From assembly GCA_938084675.1 (NCBI GenBank), contig CALKGM010000002.1:104193-168192 (forward strand): a DNA stretch of 64,000 nt. Direction: 5' to 3'. Source of the stretch: Candidatus Poseidoniaceae archaeon (GTDB lineage: Archaea > Thermoplasmatota > Poseidoniia > Poseidoniales > Poseidoniaceae). The translations under genes were made by a program, and so were the position numbers. Below, piece after piece: positions 8,922 to 17,809 of the stretch; position 1 is the stretch's first letter, and every line of letters begins with the position of its first letter. Below the pieces are notes generated by a model. It was not told where the DNA came from, made no database searches, and saw only the letters and a program-made list of their open reading frames with translations.

Positions 8922-9887
8922 ATGGCAAAGAAAATCAGTGCAAAGGCACGTGCAGCAGCACGTAAGCAACGTGACAAGTGGAAGACAAAGCGATGGTACA
9001 CCATCCGAGCACCTCGACACCCCTGGGATTTCAAGCGTATTGGCGAAACAATCGGTGAATCCGATGAGCATATCATCGGTCGTGTTTACGAAATGACTCA
9101 ACAAGAATTTGGCGGAGATTTCTCCAAGATGCACGTTATCCTACGGTTCCGAGTTACGGAATGCGTTGGCCAAGATGCATTAACGACATTCATCGGCCAC
9201 CACCACCAAACAGACCACATCCGTCGACAGATTCGCCGATACCGTGGAAAGGTAGACGATGTTGTTGACGTCGTGACCACAGATGGTTACCTGGTTCGAA
9301 TGAAGCCATTGATCATCACACAGCAGCGTGTTCAAACTTCAGTGAAGCAAGACATGCGTACCAAAACTCGTGAAATCATCATCGCCTTTGCTGCTAAGAA
9401 TACCTATGCATCCCTACAGGATGCAATTCTTGATGGTTCATTGGAAGAAGAAATCCGAAAGGGTGTCAAACCAATTTATCCGGTTCGCTCAGTCGCCATC
9501 CGTAAGAGTCAACTCTTGCAAGATGGTGTCGTTACGACATCCGGACCAACTCTTGACGAGATCCACGCACAAGAAGCACGTGATGATGCAGAATTCAAGG
9601 CCAAGAAGGCTGCTGCTCTCGCTGCTGCTATGGCTGACGAAGGGGACGAGGAATCTGGCGAAGAAGCAGAAAGCGACGAAGTTGTTGAAGATGTTCCTAA
9701 GGAAGCAGCACCTGTTGCTGCTCCAGAAGAAGCAGTTGAAGAGGCCACAGTTGTCGAAGAAAAGGACGAAGCAGACGCTCCAGCCTATGACAAGATGACA
9801 GTTGCCGAACTCAAGGAACTTCTCAAGGCTGCTGGGAAACCAGTTTCTGGAAAGAAGGCTGACCTTATCGCACGTCTCTCTGAATGA
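8922..9887 (+). CDS. rps3ae: Ribosomal protein eS1 (S3Ae) with C-terminal SAP domain
   Basis: Small-subunit ribosomal protein of 321 residues. The start is the ATG at 8922 (MAKKISAKARAAARKQRDKW). The eS1 core covers about residues 1-215: KWYTIRAP-like motif (KRWYTIRAPRHPWDF), IGRVYEMTQQEF, and the HQTDHIRRQIRRYRGKVDDVVDV region. It is followed by an Ala/Glu-rich acidic linker (about 220-288). The last 33 residues (YDKMTVAELKELLKAAG, then SGKKADLIARLSE) form a SAP motif, a helix-extension-helix that binds nucleic acid. Ordinary archaeal eS1 is about 200 residues, so the tail is an added domain. Expected to be highly expressed. Confidence 0.93.
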   Translation: MAKKISAKARAAARKQRDKWKTKRWYTIRAPRHPWDFKRIGETIGESDEHIIGRVYEMTQQEFGGDFSKMHVILRFRVTECVGQDALTTFIGHHHQTDHIRRQIRRYRGKVDDVVDVVTTDGYLVRMKPLIITQQRVQTSVKQDMRTKTREIIIAFAAKNTYASLQDAILDGSLEEEIRKGVKPIYPVRSVAIRKSQLLQDGVVTTSGPTLDEIHAQEARDDAEFKAKKAAALAAAMADEGDEESGEEAESDEVVEDVPKEAAPVAAPEEAVEEATVVEEKDEADAPAYDKMTVAELKELLKAAGKPVSGKKADLIARLSE

Positions 9888-9947
9888 GCATTACCCTCGC
9901 AAGAGGTTACCGGCGGTCTTTTTGATTGAGTCAGCGTAGCGTAGGCC

Positions 9948-10895
9948 ATGGGCAACAGAACCTCAACGCTTCTGTTGTTCATCATTTTAATTCTTCCAGG
10001 TTGTACAACAGGCGGGATTGTTTCGACTTCAACAGTTGAAGAATCCCTCCCCGAAGGCATCGCATGTAACGGGCAAGTGGAATTATGCTCGAGAAGTTAT
10101 GACGACGTGACCTTCCCAGAAACACATAATTCGTTCGCAACACATGAAGACGGAATTCTATACCCCGCAAGCAACCATCAAACAGGTCTCGCTGCGCAGT
10201 GGGATGCAGGCATTCGTGCATTCATGATTGACACGCATTATGAAAACCTCAACGATGAAAGCCAAGGAACCGTCCGTCTCTGCCACGGAGATGATGACCG
10301 TGGCGCTAGTCCTTGCATCTACGGAAGTATTGATGCAATTGTATGGTTGTCTGCGTTAGCAACACTTATGGATAATTCGCCTCACGATGTGGTCACGTTA
10401 TTGGTTGAAAATTATGTTCAACCAGAGCACCTTGCAAATGTATTCTCCGAATCTGGATTGGATGAGCGCGCATTTGTCCATGACATGAATTCTCCCTGGC
10501 CAACACTTGAACAGATGATTGGTTCAGAGACCCCGCTTGTTGTTTTTTGGGAACAATCAGGTGACCCTAATTATCCCTGGATTCACGACTTTTTAACACA
10601 CAGTTGGACAACAAATTTCGCCGAAGAAAATCTAGAAGACATGAATTGTGACCCCCTACGTGGAGACCCGGACCAATCTGTGTATCACATGAATAACTGG
10701 CTGAGAGGCCCTCTTGGGTTGTCTGACCCAAGCCGAGGAGATCAAGCGAACGACCCTAATTTCCTTATTGAGCGAGCAAAAGAATGCTGGCAATTGCATG
10801 GCAAACGTCCTACATTTGTTGCGGTTGATTGGTGGGAAGACGGGGATGTCATTTCTGCGGTCCAAGCCATCAACGACATGAATGGATGGGAATGA
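9948..10895 (+). CDS. Secreted lipoprotein with PI-PLC-like (PLCX) phosphodiesterase fold
   Basis: 315 residues. The N-terminus is a signal sequence ending in a lipobox (ILPGC), so the mature protein would begin at Cys19 and be lipid-anchored outside the cell. The motif FPETHNSFATHEDG, then QWDAGIRAFMIDTHY, and RLCHGD match the X domain of PI-phospholipase C-like proteins, including the two active-site histidines (THNS and CHGD). The substrate is unknown; archaeal membranes have ether lipids with inositol heads possible. It ends 13 bp after the frame of the next gene opens, so close coupling is likely. Confidence 0.75.
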   Translation: MGNRTSTLLLFIILILPGCTTGGIVSTSTVEESLPEGIACNGQVELCSRSYDDVTFPETHNSFATHEDGILYPASNHQTGLAAQWDAGIRAFMIDTHYENLNDESQGTVRLCHGDDDRGASPCIYGSIDAIVWLSALATLMDNSPHDVVTLLVENYVQPEHLANVFSESGLDERAFVHDMNSPWPTLEQMIGSETPLVVFWEQSGDPNYPWIHDFLTHSWTTNFAEENLEDMNCDPLRGDPDQSVYHMNNWLRGPLGLSDPSRGDQANDPNFLIERAKECWQLHGKRPTFVAVDWWEDGDVISAVQAINDMNGWE

Positions 10896-10947
10896 ACCCT
10901 CCTTCGTCTTCCGCAGGGTTCACATGGTGGTGCTCGCTCAGCATGGT

Positions 10948-11733
10948 ATGCTGCGTTTGGGAATCATTGGAGGCACGGGTTTGGTGAACATGAACCTTGA
11001 TGAGCGATTTTCGGAACATGGAATTACTGTCGTCAGTAGAGAAGTCATTGAAACAGATACGCCTTACGGTAGCGTTCCGTTAACATGCATTACTCTTGAT
11101 GCTCAAGGTGTTGAAAAGGAATTGATTTTCCTCCAACGCCATCACAACGCAAGCGGACACGGACGCCCTCCTCATCAAATCAACCATCGGGCCAACATGC
11201 GTGCAATGAATGATGCAAATCTTGACGGAATCATGGCTGTTTGTTCGGTTGGTGCAATCCATGCCTCCTTCCCCCCCGGGAAGGTTGGATTGGCCGACCA
11301 GTACATCGATTTCACTGGCGTAGCAGCAACCTTCCACGATGATGAGTCGGTGTTTACTTCTGTTACCGTTCCTTTTGACGAGTCCATGAATGGTCTCCTT
11401 GAAGATGCTCTTAGAATCAGTCAGGACTTCAATGCCGCCGAACGGATCCGTTACACATACTGGCTGACACAGGGACCACAGTTTGAAACCAAGGCTGAAG
11501 TGGACGCTATCGGTTTGCTTGGTGGAGACATGGTTGGAATGACGATGCCGAGAGAAGCAAAACTTGCTAAAGAACTCAGCCTTCCCTACGCGGCTGTGTG
11601 CATCTCATCAAACTGGGGAGCAGGCCGAGAGCCGGGAGACGCTACTAAAGATCTTGATCACGAAGAAGTGTCTGCACAAGCGAACGACCGACTGGAACCC
11701 ATTTGGGCATGTTTGCTCGCACTTCTATCCTGA
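10948..11733 (+). CDS. Purine nucleoside / methylthio-nucleoside phosphorylase (MTAP family)
   Basis: About 261 residues. Splits a purine nucleoside with phosphate, giving free base and (methylthio)ribose 1-phosphate. Motifs: LGIIGGTGL at the N-terminus, RHHNASGHGRPPHQINHRAN (phosphate and sugar site), GPQFETKAE and GMTMPREAKLA. In MTAP the base-contacting loop usually reads Thr-Asp; here it reads SSNWGAG, an Asn as in 6-oxopurine-specific enzymes, so inosine, guanosine or methylthioinosine is a more likely substrate than methylthioadenosine. The start is uncertain: ATG at 10948 begins at the conserved glycine motif, while ATG at 10924 has AGGG upstream. Confidence 0.85.
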   Translation: MLRLGIIGGTGLVNMNLDERFSEHGITVVSREVIETDTPYGSVPLTCITLDAQGVEKELIFLQRHHNASGHGRPPHQINHRANMRAMNDANLDGIMAVCSVGAIHASFPPGKVGLADQYIDFTGVAATFHDDESVFTSVTVPFDESMNGLLEDALRISQDFNAAERIRYTYWLTQGPQFETKAEVDAIGLLGGDMVGMTMPREAKLAKELSLPYAAVCISSNWGAGREPGDATKDLDHEEVSAQANDRLEPIWACLLALLS

Positions 11734-11769
11734 CGCAAACCTCATGGTTTACCGGCTTGAGCCATCGGC

Positions 11770-12138
11770 ATGGAAGGGCGAAACGTCGACGAATGGATGG
11801 ACCATGAACCACAAGATGAATGGGAATCGATGATGAAACGGGTTGCAGCCTTTCATCACAAACATGACTTTGCCGGAAAGAACGGTCACGATATGGGGTA
11901 TAGGATGGCCCTTACCATAGAGGAACTTGGAGAACTTGCAGCGGCGATTACGAAGGGGAAACCCCTTGCTGAATGCGCTGAAGAGATGGCTGATGTTCTT
12001 ATTCTTCTTATGGGTCACAGCCTCGCAATGAAAATTGATCTCAAAGCTGCTTTTGAAAAGAAGTATCTACGTATCATGAAACGCGAAGCCCTTCAAGGAC
12101 GACTTGGAATTCGGGTTACTGAATACAAGCCTGAGTGA
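11770..12138 (+). CDS. MazG-like nucleotide pyrophosphohydrolase
   Basis: 122 residues. The motif TIEELGELAAAITKGK, then CAEEMADVLILLMGH, gives the EExxE and ExxD metal-binding pattern of all-alpha NTP pyrophosphohydrolases (MazG/iMazG). These remove non-canonical or excess (d)NTPs by releasing pyrophosphate. Single-domain length fits. It converges on folA with the stops adjacent, in a region rich in nucleotide metabolism genes (nucleoside phosphorylase, FolA, ThyA). Confidence 0.85.
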   Translation: MEGRNVDEWMDHEPQDEWESMMKRVAAFHHKHDFAGKNGHDMGYRMALTIEELGELAAAITKGKPLAECAEEMADVLILLMGHSLAMKIDLKAAFEKKYLRIMKREALQGRLGIRVTEYKPE

Positions 12139-12606
12139 TTAAACAATCCAATGTTGGAAGGTCATTGAATGGTCGTCCCGAGCGCCTGAATTGACATGTC
12201 TCTCTCCAAGTAAGTAAAATCCTACTTTTGAGATATCGGGTGCAAAGGTATCTGCGTTTTCAACAACGGTGTGAATAATTGTACGGTGAATTTCTTTTGC
12301 ATCTTCGAGGAACAGGGCATAGATTTCTCCTCCGCCAATGATGACGACTTCCTCACTGTTGGCAAGTTCCAATACCTGTTCATAGGTCATGCACTCAACA
12401 TCCTCAACGCCTTTTCTTGACATTACGATGTTTCTTCTGGAGGGAAGAGCTTTTCCAAGGCTCTCCCATGTTTTCCGACCCATCACGATGGATTTATTCA
12501 GTGTAATCCTCTTGAAATGTTGCAGGTCAGTGGATTGACGCCATGGTAAATCTCCATCCTTTCCGATGGCACCTTGTTCATCACAGGCATATATCATGGA
12601 AATCAT
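12139..12606 (-). CDS. folA: Dihydrofolate reductase
   Basis: 155 residues; reduces dihydrofolate to tetrahydrofolate with NADPH, recycling the dihydrofolate made by ThyA. Motifs: GAIGKDGDLPWR (substrate and Met20 loop), the acidic residue in STDLQHFKRIT, VMGRKTWESLG (NADPH), and VVIIGGGEIYALFL. It starts 8 bp after thyA, so the two are one operon. Length and motifs are those of bacterial chromosomal DHFR. Confidence 0.95.
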   Translation of the reverse strand: MISMIYACDEQGAIGKDGDLPWRQSTDLQHFKRITLNKSIVMGRKTWESLGKALPSRRNIVMSRKGVEDVECMTYEQVLELANSEEVVIIGGGEIYALFLEDAKEIHRTIIHTVVENADTFAPDISKVGFYLLGERHVNSGARDDHSMTFQHWIV

Positions 12607-12614
12607 GTCATCAC

Positions 12615-13409
12615 CTAAATTGAGATTGGAGCTTTGATGTGTGGATGGTGATGATAGTCAACGATTTCAATGTCCTCGTAGGTGAACTCATCGATAGAAG
12701 TAATGGTTTCGTTCAACTTCAATCGCGGAAGTGGCATTGGCTCCCGAGTGATTTGTAACGCTGATTGCTCAAGATGATTGTTGTATAGGTGTGCGTCACC
12801 GAGGGTGTGGACAAATGTTCCTGCTTCAAGTCCACATACTTGTGCCATCATGTGAGTGAGAAGTGCATAGGATGCAATATTGAACGGCACGCCAAGAAAA
12901 ACATCAGCACTTCTCTGATAGAGTTGACAATTTAATTTGCCTTGAGCGACATGAAACTGGAAAAAGGCATGGCACGGCATGAGTGCCATCTCTTCTAATT
13001 CTCCTACATTCCACGCAGATACAATGATTCTACGGCTGTTTGGATTGGTCTTAATGGCCTCTATGGCCTGTTGGAGTTGATCGATAATTTGGCCATCCTT
13101 TCCTTCCCACTTTCGCCACTGTTTGCCATAAACAGGACCTAAGTCTCCATTTTCGTCGGCCCATTCGTTCCAAATACGAACCCCATTTTCTTGGAGGTAC
13201 TTGACGTTTGTATCGCCTTTGATGAACCAAAGCAGTTCATGAACAATGGATGGGAGGTGAAGTTTCTTCGTGGTGACCATTGGGAAACCATCACTCAGGT
13301 CAAATCTCATTTGGTATCCAAACACAGATTTTGTTCCGGTACCGGTTCGGTCACCTTTCTCATCTCCATGCTCCAAAATGTGCCGCATCAAGTCCAAGTA
13401 CGCTTTCAT
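12615..13409 (-). CDS. thyA: Thymidylate synthase ThyA
   Basis: 264 residues, the same length as the E. coli enzyme. Methylates dUMP to dTMP using methylenetetrahydrofolate. The motif MPCHAFFQF holds the catalytic Cys; [38 protein letters not shown] and [16 protein letters not shown] are textbook ThyA segments. Similarity to gammaproteobacterial ThyA is visibly strong along the whole length, which suggests acquisition from bacteria. Cotranscribed with folA just downstream; dUTPase at the window's right end would supply dUMP. Confidence 0.97.
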   Translation of the reverse strand: MKAYLDLMRHILEHGDEKGDRTGTGTKSVFGYQMRFDLSDGFPMVTTKKLHLPSIVHELLWFIKGDTNVKYLQENGVRIWNEWADENGDLGPVYGKQWRKWEGKDGQIIDQLQQAIEAIKTNPNSRRIIVSAWNVGELEEMALMPCHAFFQFHVAQGKLNCQLYQRSADVFLGVPFNIASYALLTHMMAQVCGLEAGTFVHTLGDAHLYNNHLEQSALQITREPMPLPRLKLNETITSIDEFTYEDIEIVDYHHHPHIKAPISI

Positions 13410-13459
13410 TCTGTCACCTAACGGCTGTTCATCGCCGAAAGCACTTGAGGCTTCTTACC

Positions 13460-14188
13460 TCACTCCAAGCCGGATTGGCAGATAAATCTGACATCAGACG
13501 GATTGACTGGGGACTGGAGATATGACTCGATATCATCATCGGGGATACGCATGAGATACGGTTCAATGTGTTCTTGAACCTCAACTTCAGTCCAACCTTT
13601 GCACGTGTAGCACTTACGGGAATGTTCTCCGATGGCTTGGAGAGCTCCACCATAAGTCCCGTTTTCCAATAATACATTGATGTACTCAAGGCGGTCATAA
13701 TCTTCCTGAGTGATGGTTGACCCAAGAGGACTACTTCGAATGCAATCACGCAGATTTTTACGCATCATTGCAAGGGTAAGAGGTGTATATTTCGCAGGCC
13801 AACCACAATCAGCCAACAGCACAAGCGAGATGACGGTATCAATAATGGCACATGTTGGTGCATCATTTGCAACGACTACACAAGGCGATGTTGTAGTGGA
13901 GCCTAGAAACATGTAAGTCACCAAGTGCTCATTATCGTCTTTGTAATACCGTTCAACCGTTTCACACGGGTCGATCATAAGGCCTGGGTCATCATCAAAA
14001 GTATGAATCACAACCTGTTTTTTATCATTTAAGCGGACATACCATTCACATGACTCCTCGATTATATTTGCCAGAAGTTTGAGCGCTCGTATTTCTGCTT
14101 GAATCTTTTCTTGAGGGGTACTCATCGGGAATTGGACTAGGCCTAGGGCTGTCGCTACTTCAATCACGAAAGATTGGATTGGCGACAT
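13460..14188 (-). CDS. Hypothetical protein with CxxC motif
   Basis: About 242 residues, not recognised. The start is uncertain: the ATG at 14188 lies 12 nt after the stop of the upstream acyltransferase gene; ATG at 14125 (MSTPQEKIQAEIRAL) is an alternative. The middle is hydrophobic in parts (CVVVANDAPTCAIIDTVISLVLLADCGWP) but not a clear membrane helix. A CYTCKGW motif near residue 200 could bind metal together with other cysteines. Position between plsC and thyA gives no clear functional hint. Confidence 0.6.
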   Translation of the reverse strand: MSPIQSFVIEVATALGLVQFPMSTPQEKIQAEIRALKLLANIIEESCEWYVRLNDKKQVVIHTFDDDPGLMIDPCETVERYYKDDNEHLVTYMFLGSTTTSPCVVVANDAPTCAIIDTVISLVLLADCGWPAKYTPLTLAMMRKNLRDCIRSSPLGSTITQEDYDRLEYINVLLENGTYGGALQAIGEHSRKCYTCKGWTEVEVQEHIEPYLMRIPDDDIESYLQSPVNPSDVRFICQSGLE

Positions 14189-14199
14189 TAAATAAAGTC

Positions 14200-14985
14200 T
14201 CAAGGAGCGCCAAGGGCTTGTAATGAACCCATCAGTTGGTCCGTGAAATTACGATACAACCGTGCCAGTTCCGAACGTATTTCATGGTCTTCGAGTTGAG
14301 ATAATGTGTTAAGGGTTTCAAGCGTGTGATTTCCACCTGCTTCATGCCCGAGCCATGAGTGCCATGAAACAGAAGCACCTGCGTTGATGCTCATTGGCTT
14401 CCAAAGGCGTGGTAATTTATGTTCCTGAGGTTTCATGAATTGCCGTGAACCTCTAATGGCGAGCGGGACAACTCTTGCATCAGGATAAGCAGCTGCTAAT
14501 CGGGCAACTCCTGTTTTTCCAGGGAGGAGAAAGGGCGCTTCAGTTCGCTTTGAGCGGGTTCCCTCGGGGAAGATCCCCAGGGCTCTTCCACTTGAAAGAA
14601 CAGTAGCAGCACTGGCAAGTGCCTCATTGCCTCCTTTCTCCCGTTGGGTTTCTATTTGTCCAGTTGCTTGCATAAGAAAGCGAACCATCGGTTTGCTAAA
14701 ATGCCCGTCTTTGGCGAGATAATGTGTGGTTCTTCGGGCAGCAGCAATCACAGCGATTGGGTCAACATGGGAGAGGTGATTTGCCGCAAGAATAGTTGCA
14801 CCCTTTCTTGGGATATTCCCTGCCCCTCTGATTTTCCAGCGCAACAATGGTCTCAGTAAAGGGGCCAAAAACAAACGTAGTATGCTGTATGCGGGCGTGG
14901 AAGGAACCGATGGTGCATAGGGAGGGATTTCCCAATGCTTTTTGAGTTGGAGCCAGCCCTCCACAACACCATCAGAATGGTCCAT
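14200..14985 (-). CDS. plsC: 1-acyl-glycerol-3-phosphate acyltransferase (PlsC-like)
   Basis: 261 residues. The catalytic NHLSHVDPI motif (H-x4-D) and the FPEGTRSKR substrate motif are both intact and correctly spaced, with a hydrophobic segment (YSILRLFLAPLLRPLL) before them. Bacterial and eukaryotic homologues attach fatty acyl groups to lysophosphatidate. This is unexpected for an archaeon with isoprenoid ether lipids; the real acceptor may differ. It probably shares a transcript with the downstream hypothetical gene, whose ATG follows 12 nt after this stop. Confidence 0.88.
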   Translation of the reverse strand: MDHSDGVVEGWLQLKKHWEIPPYAPSVPSTPAYSILRLFLAPLLRPLLRWKIRGAGNIPRKGATILAANHLSHVDPIAVIAAARRTTHYLAKDGHFSKPMVRFLMQATGQIETQREKGGNEALASAATVLSSGRALGIFPEGTRSKRTEAPFLLPGKTGVARLAAAYPDARVVPLAIRGSRQFMKPQEHKLPRLWKPMSINAGASVSWHSWLGHEAGGNHTLETLNTLSQLEDHEIRSELARLYRNFTDQLMGSLQALGAP

Positions 14986-15107
14986 AAACGAGAGATGGGT
15001 CGAATTTGGTTTTCATTGTTCTTCCTCTTTCAAGCATCAAATGCGTGTTTTTGCAAGTCACATGCTTCAACGACAACGGTGAAAGGCTACATCGACGAGC
15101 GGAAAGC

Positions 15108-16397
15108 ATGCGAGACGCTCGTGGTGGCAGAGGCCTGTCCTTCCTGCTCACCAGTACCTTGGTCCTCATCATGTTCCACCCTGTTGCGTTGGCTGAGGCT
15201 GCTTGGGATGATGATGGCTGGTTGCAAACCTCATACGGCACAGACCGTTTGGATTTGGGTGATGAATTTGGATGCTATGGCATGCCCGGCTTGAGTTGGT
15301 TTAACGATCCCGGAGCCGTAGCCCAATCCTGTAGGTCCTACATCACCGAGCGAATCAATGCGAGTCAATGGGGCGCTCACCCTCTTTCAACATACACTCC
15401 AGCGAGTTTAACCATGGCTCAGCATGAGCGAATTGCTTCACAAGGGTTTGCCGTTCATGGTGATGAAAACGAACTTACCAACACCGCGTGGCACAATTCC
15501 ACCGATGTCCCGTATGACATATGGGATTGGTATAATCTCGGTCGCAGGGGTGGAAGTTTGGAAAAAGGCCTTGCTTCTCTTGAAACCATTCAAGGGGAGC
15601 TTTCTGAAGGCGGGCTTGTAAATTTGTATTGGATTGGCCGAGTGAATGATGCTACGGTTCGACATGACCGAGAGGTTCTAACCTATCTCAACGATGCAGA
15701 TGACATATGGCTCACGACTTGGGGCGAGGCATGGTCGTATTGGTCTGCACATCGGTGCTACGACCCAAGTATTTCCTCAGAAACCACAGACGAAGGAACA
15801 GTCTTGAGATTTGAATCACTCATTTCTGAAGCCTGTACTTCTGGAGACCTTGTCGGCTGGAATCTGCCTTTGACTTGGCGTTTGAATACGAGTTCTGCAG
15901 AAGTTTCAAAGGTGCTTATCTCGGGCGATAATGCATCTTCTATAGAGGGGGAAACAAATACGATGGAAGGTTGGTGGCAACAAGAAGATGGGGTTGTTCT
16001 TCTTTCGGTGAGAAACGGAGAGCCAGTTGAACTTCATTTCAACGAATCAGAACTCGAGTTTGACATACTTGGCTTGACTGAGTTTTGGAACAACCACAGT
16101 TCAGCCGTCACCATCGCTGGGCATGAGACGAGTGATTTATTCAAATGGTCAAAGCGTTTCCTTGAAGACGACAATGTTCGGTTTACATGGCTGTTGACTC
16201 CCCGCACATCAGCAGAAGGTGCTGCGTGGATGCCATATGCAGTGTTAGGAATTGCTTTTGCCTCAACAGTAGGCATGATGGCAGTTCTCGGGAGGGAAGG
16301 AATTGGCCCTCTTGGCCCTTACTTCGGCGCGAATTCAAAACAATTGAAACAACAGTATTCTGAACAGATGAAGCGAAGCCTTGATGCCGAAGAGTAA
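15108..16397 (+). CDS. Secreted, membrane-anchored protein of unknown function
   Basis: About 429 residues from the ATG at 15108. The frame opens earlier (15006), but the 15108 start gives a proper signal peptide (MRDARGGRGLSFLLTST, cleavage near ALAEA). The ectodomain has no family I recognise; its Trp-rich segment NLYWIGRVND..WLTTWGEAWSYWS and several Cys suggest a folded extracellular domain. NNHS and NAS sites may be N-glycosylated. A membrane helix lies near the C-terminus (YAVLGIAFASTVGMMAVLG), followed by a short charged cytoplasmic tail. It precedes trpS by 26 bp, possibly by chance. Confidence 0.65.
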   Translation: MRDARGGRGLSFLLTSTLVLIMFHPVALAEAAWDDDGWLQTSYGTDRLDLGDEFGCYGMPGLSWFNDPGAVAQSCRSYITERINASQWGAHPLSTYTPASLTMAQHERIASQGFAVHGDENELTNTAWHNSTDVPYDIWDWYNLGRRGGSLEKGLASLETIQGELSEGGLVNLYWIGRVNDATVRHDREVLTYLNDADDIWLTTWGEAWSYWSAHRCYDPSISSETTDEGTVLRFESLISEACTSGDLVGWNLPLTWRLNTSSAEVSKVLISGDNASSIEGETNTMEGWWQQEDGVVLLSVRNGEPVELHFNESELEFDILGLTEFWNNHSSAVTIAGHETSDLFKWSKRFLEDDNVRFTWLLTPRTSAEGAAWMPYAVLGIAFASTVGMMAVLGREGIGPLGPYFGANSKQLKQQYSEQMKRSLDAEE

Positions 16398-16423
16398 TTG
16401 ACAAGGATATTGAGGCAACTGTC

Positions 16424-17809
16424 ATGGGCAACGAGGACATCACCATCGACCCGTGGGGGAGTGCTCAATCTACCGATTATGACCGCATCATTGACCAGTT
16501 TGGATTGACGCCTCTTAATCCTTCAACAATTTCGGAACCTTCTCGCCTTCATCGGCGCGGTATTATTTTCGCTCATCGAGACCTTGATGTTGTCCAAGAA
16601 TCTCAGCGAAAAGGGGATCCCTTTGGTGTGCTGACCGGACTGATGCCTAGCGGTCAAATGCACCTTGGTCATTCCATGGTGATTGAACAAGTAAAATGGT
16701 TTCAACGGCAAGGTGGCGACGTTACTATTGCGGTAGCAGATTTAGAAAGCCAGGCAACACGTGGTGTCGGACTTGAACAAGGACGAACGATTGCCTTGCA
16801 AGAGTACATTGCAAATTACGCAGCCTTAGGCCTTGACCCAACTAAAACCAACATCTACTTTCAGTCCAGGCGACCAATCGTACAACGTCTTGGGTTCCAA
16901 CTGGGTAAACGAACCAACTTGAATGAATTTGAAGCAATTTATGGCTTTAATGGAGAAACAAATCTTGCTCACGTGCAAGCACCATTGGTTCAAGTTGGAG
17001 ATATATTACATCCACAAACGGAAGAGTTTGGTGGCCTCCGCCCCATCGTCGTTCCAGTTGGAGTTGACCAGGACCCCCATCTTCGATTAACTCGGGGACT
17101 TGCGAGTAAAACAAACTGGTTCAACCTAAAAGACGCCTCATCACGTGGATTAATCATCAGCCTTTCAATCCATGATGAAAATGCAGGAGTCTTTGGCCAA
17201 ATGCCAAACGGTCGTATTGACCGGGCCAAAGTCGAGCAAGTCTTTGAGAAGATTGTCAAGTCGCTGAAAAACCTCGGATTTTCTGACATCATGTCAAGCC
17301 CAAAACAGGGAACGGTCCACGTTCCTTCTGCAACTCAGCGGGATCGTCATGGAATTCGAATGGCATTATTATCCCTTGAGCGACAACTCGGCGGGCCCGG
17401 GCTTCTAGCCCCGTCTTCGACTTATCATCACTTTGCAGTTGGAATGACTGGAGATAAGATGAGCAGCAGTAAACCCAAAACCACCTTATTTCTCAAAGAC
17501 GATATTACGACGGTTGAGAAGAAGATTAAGCGTGCCTTTTCAGGCAGTCAAGCAACGGTTGAGGAGCACCGCAGGCTTGGTGGAAATCCTGACATTGACG
17601 TTGCCTATCAGTACATGATGTATTTCTTTGAAGATGATGATTCATATCTTGGAGAAATTAATGCAGGCTATCGTGCCGGTAAAATCCTTGCAGGGGAAAT
17701 GAAGCAACTTTGCATTGACCGTGCAACTGAATGGATGTCTAACCTCCATGAAATGCGAGACCAGACTGCCCATTTAGTAACGGACTTCCTTGCACCAGAT
17801 TCGCTTTAA
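16424..17809 (+). CDS. trpS: Tryptophanyl-tRNA synthetase
   Basis: 461 residues, the length of archaeal/eukaryotic TrpRS. Charges tRNA-Trp. Class I signatures: HLGH at residues 80-83 in GLMPSGQMHLGHSM, and KMSSS at 345-349 in GMTGDKMSSSKPKTTLFL. VPVGVDQDPHLRLTR and SSTYHHFAVG are typical of the archaeal form. The stop overlaps the stop of the convergent ZPR1 gene by 4 bp. Confidence 0.96.
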   Translation: MGNEDITIDPWGSAQSTDYDRIIDQFGLTPLNPSTISEPSRLHRRGIIFAHRDLDVVQESQRKGDPFGVLTGLMPSGQMHLGHSMVIEQVKWFQRQGGDVTIAVADLESQATRGVGLEQGRTIALQEYIANYAALGLDPTKTNIYFQSRRPIVQRLGFQLGKRTNLNEFEAIYGFNGETNLAHVQAPLVQVGDILHPQTEEFGGLRPIVVPVGVDQDPHLRLTRGLASKTNWFNLKDASSRGLIISLSIHDENAGVFGQMPNGRIDRAKVEQVFEKIVKSLKNLGFSDIMSSPKQGTVHVPSATQRDRHGIRMALLSLERQLGGPGLLAPSSTYHHFAVGMTGDKMSSSKPKTTLFLKDDITTVEKKIKRAFSGSQATVEEHRRLGGNPDIDVAYQYMMYFFEDDDSYLGEINAGYRAGKILAGEMKQLCIDRATEWMSNLHEMRDQTAHLVTDFLAPDSL

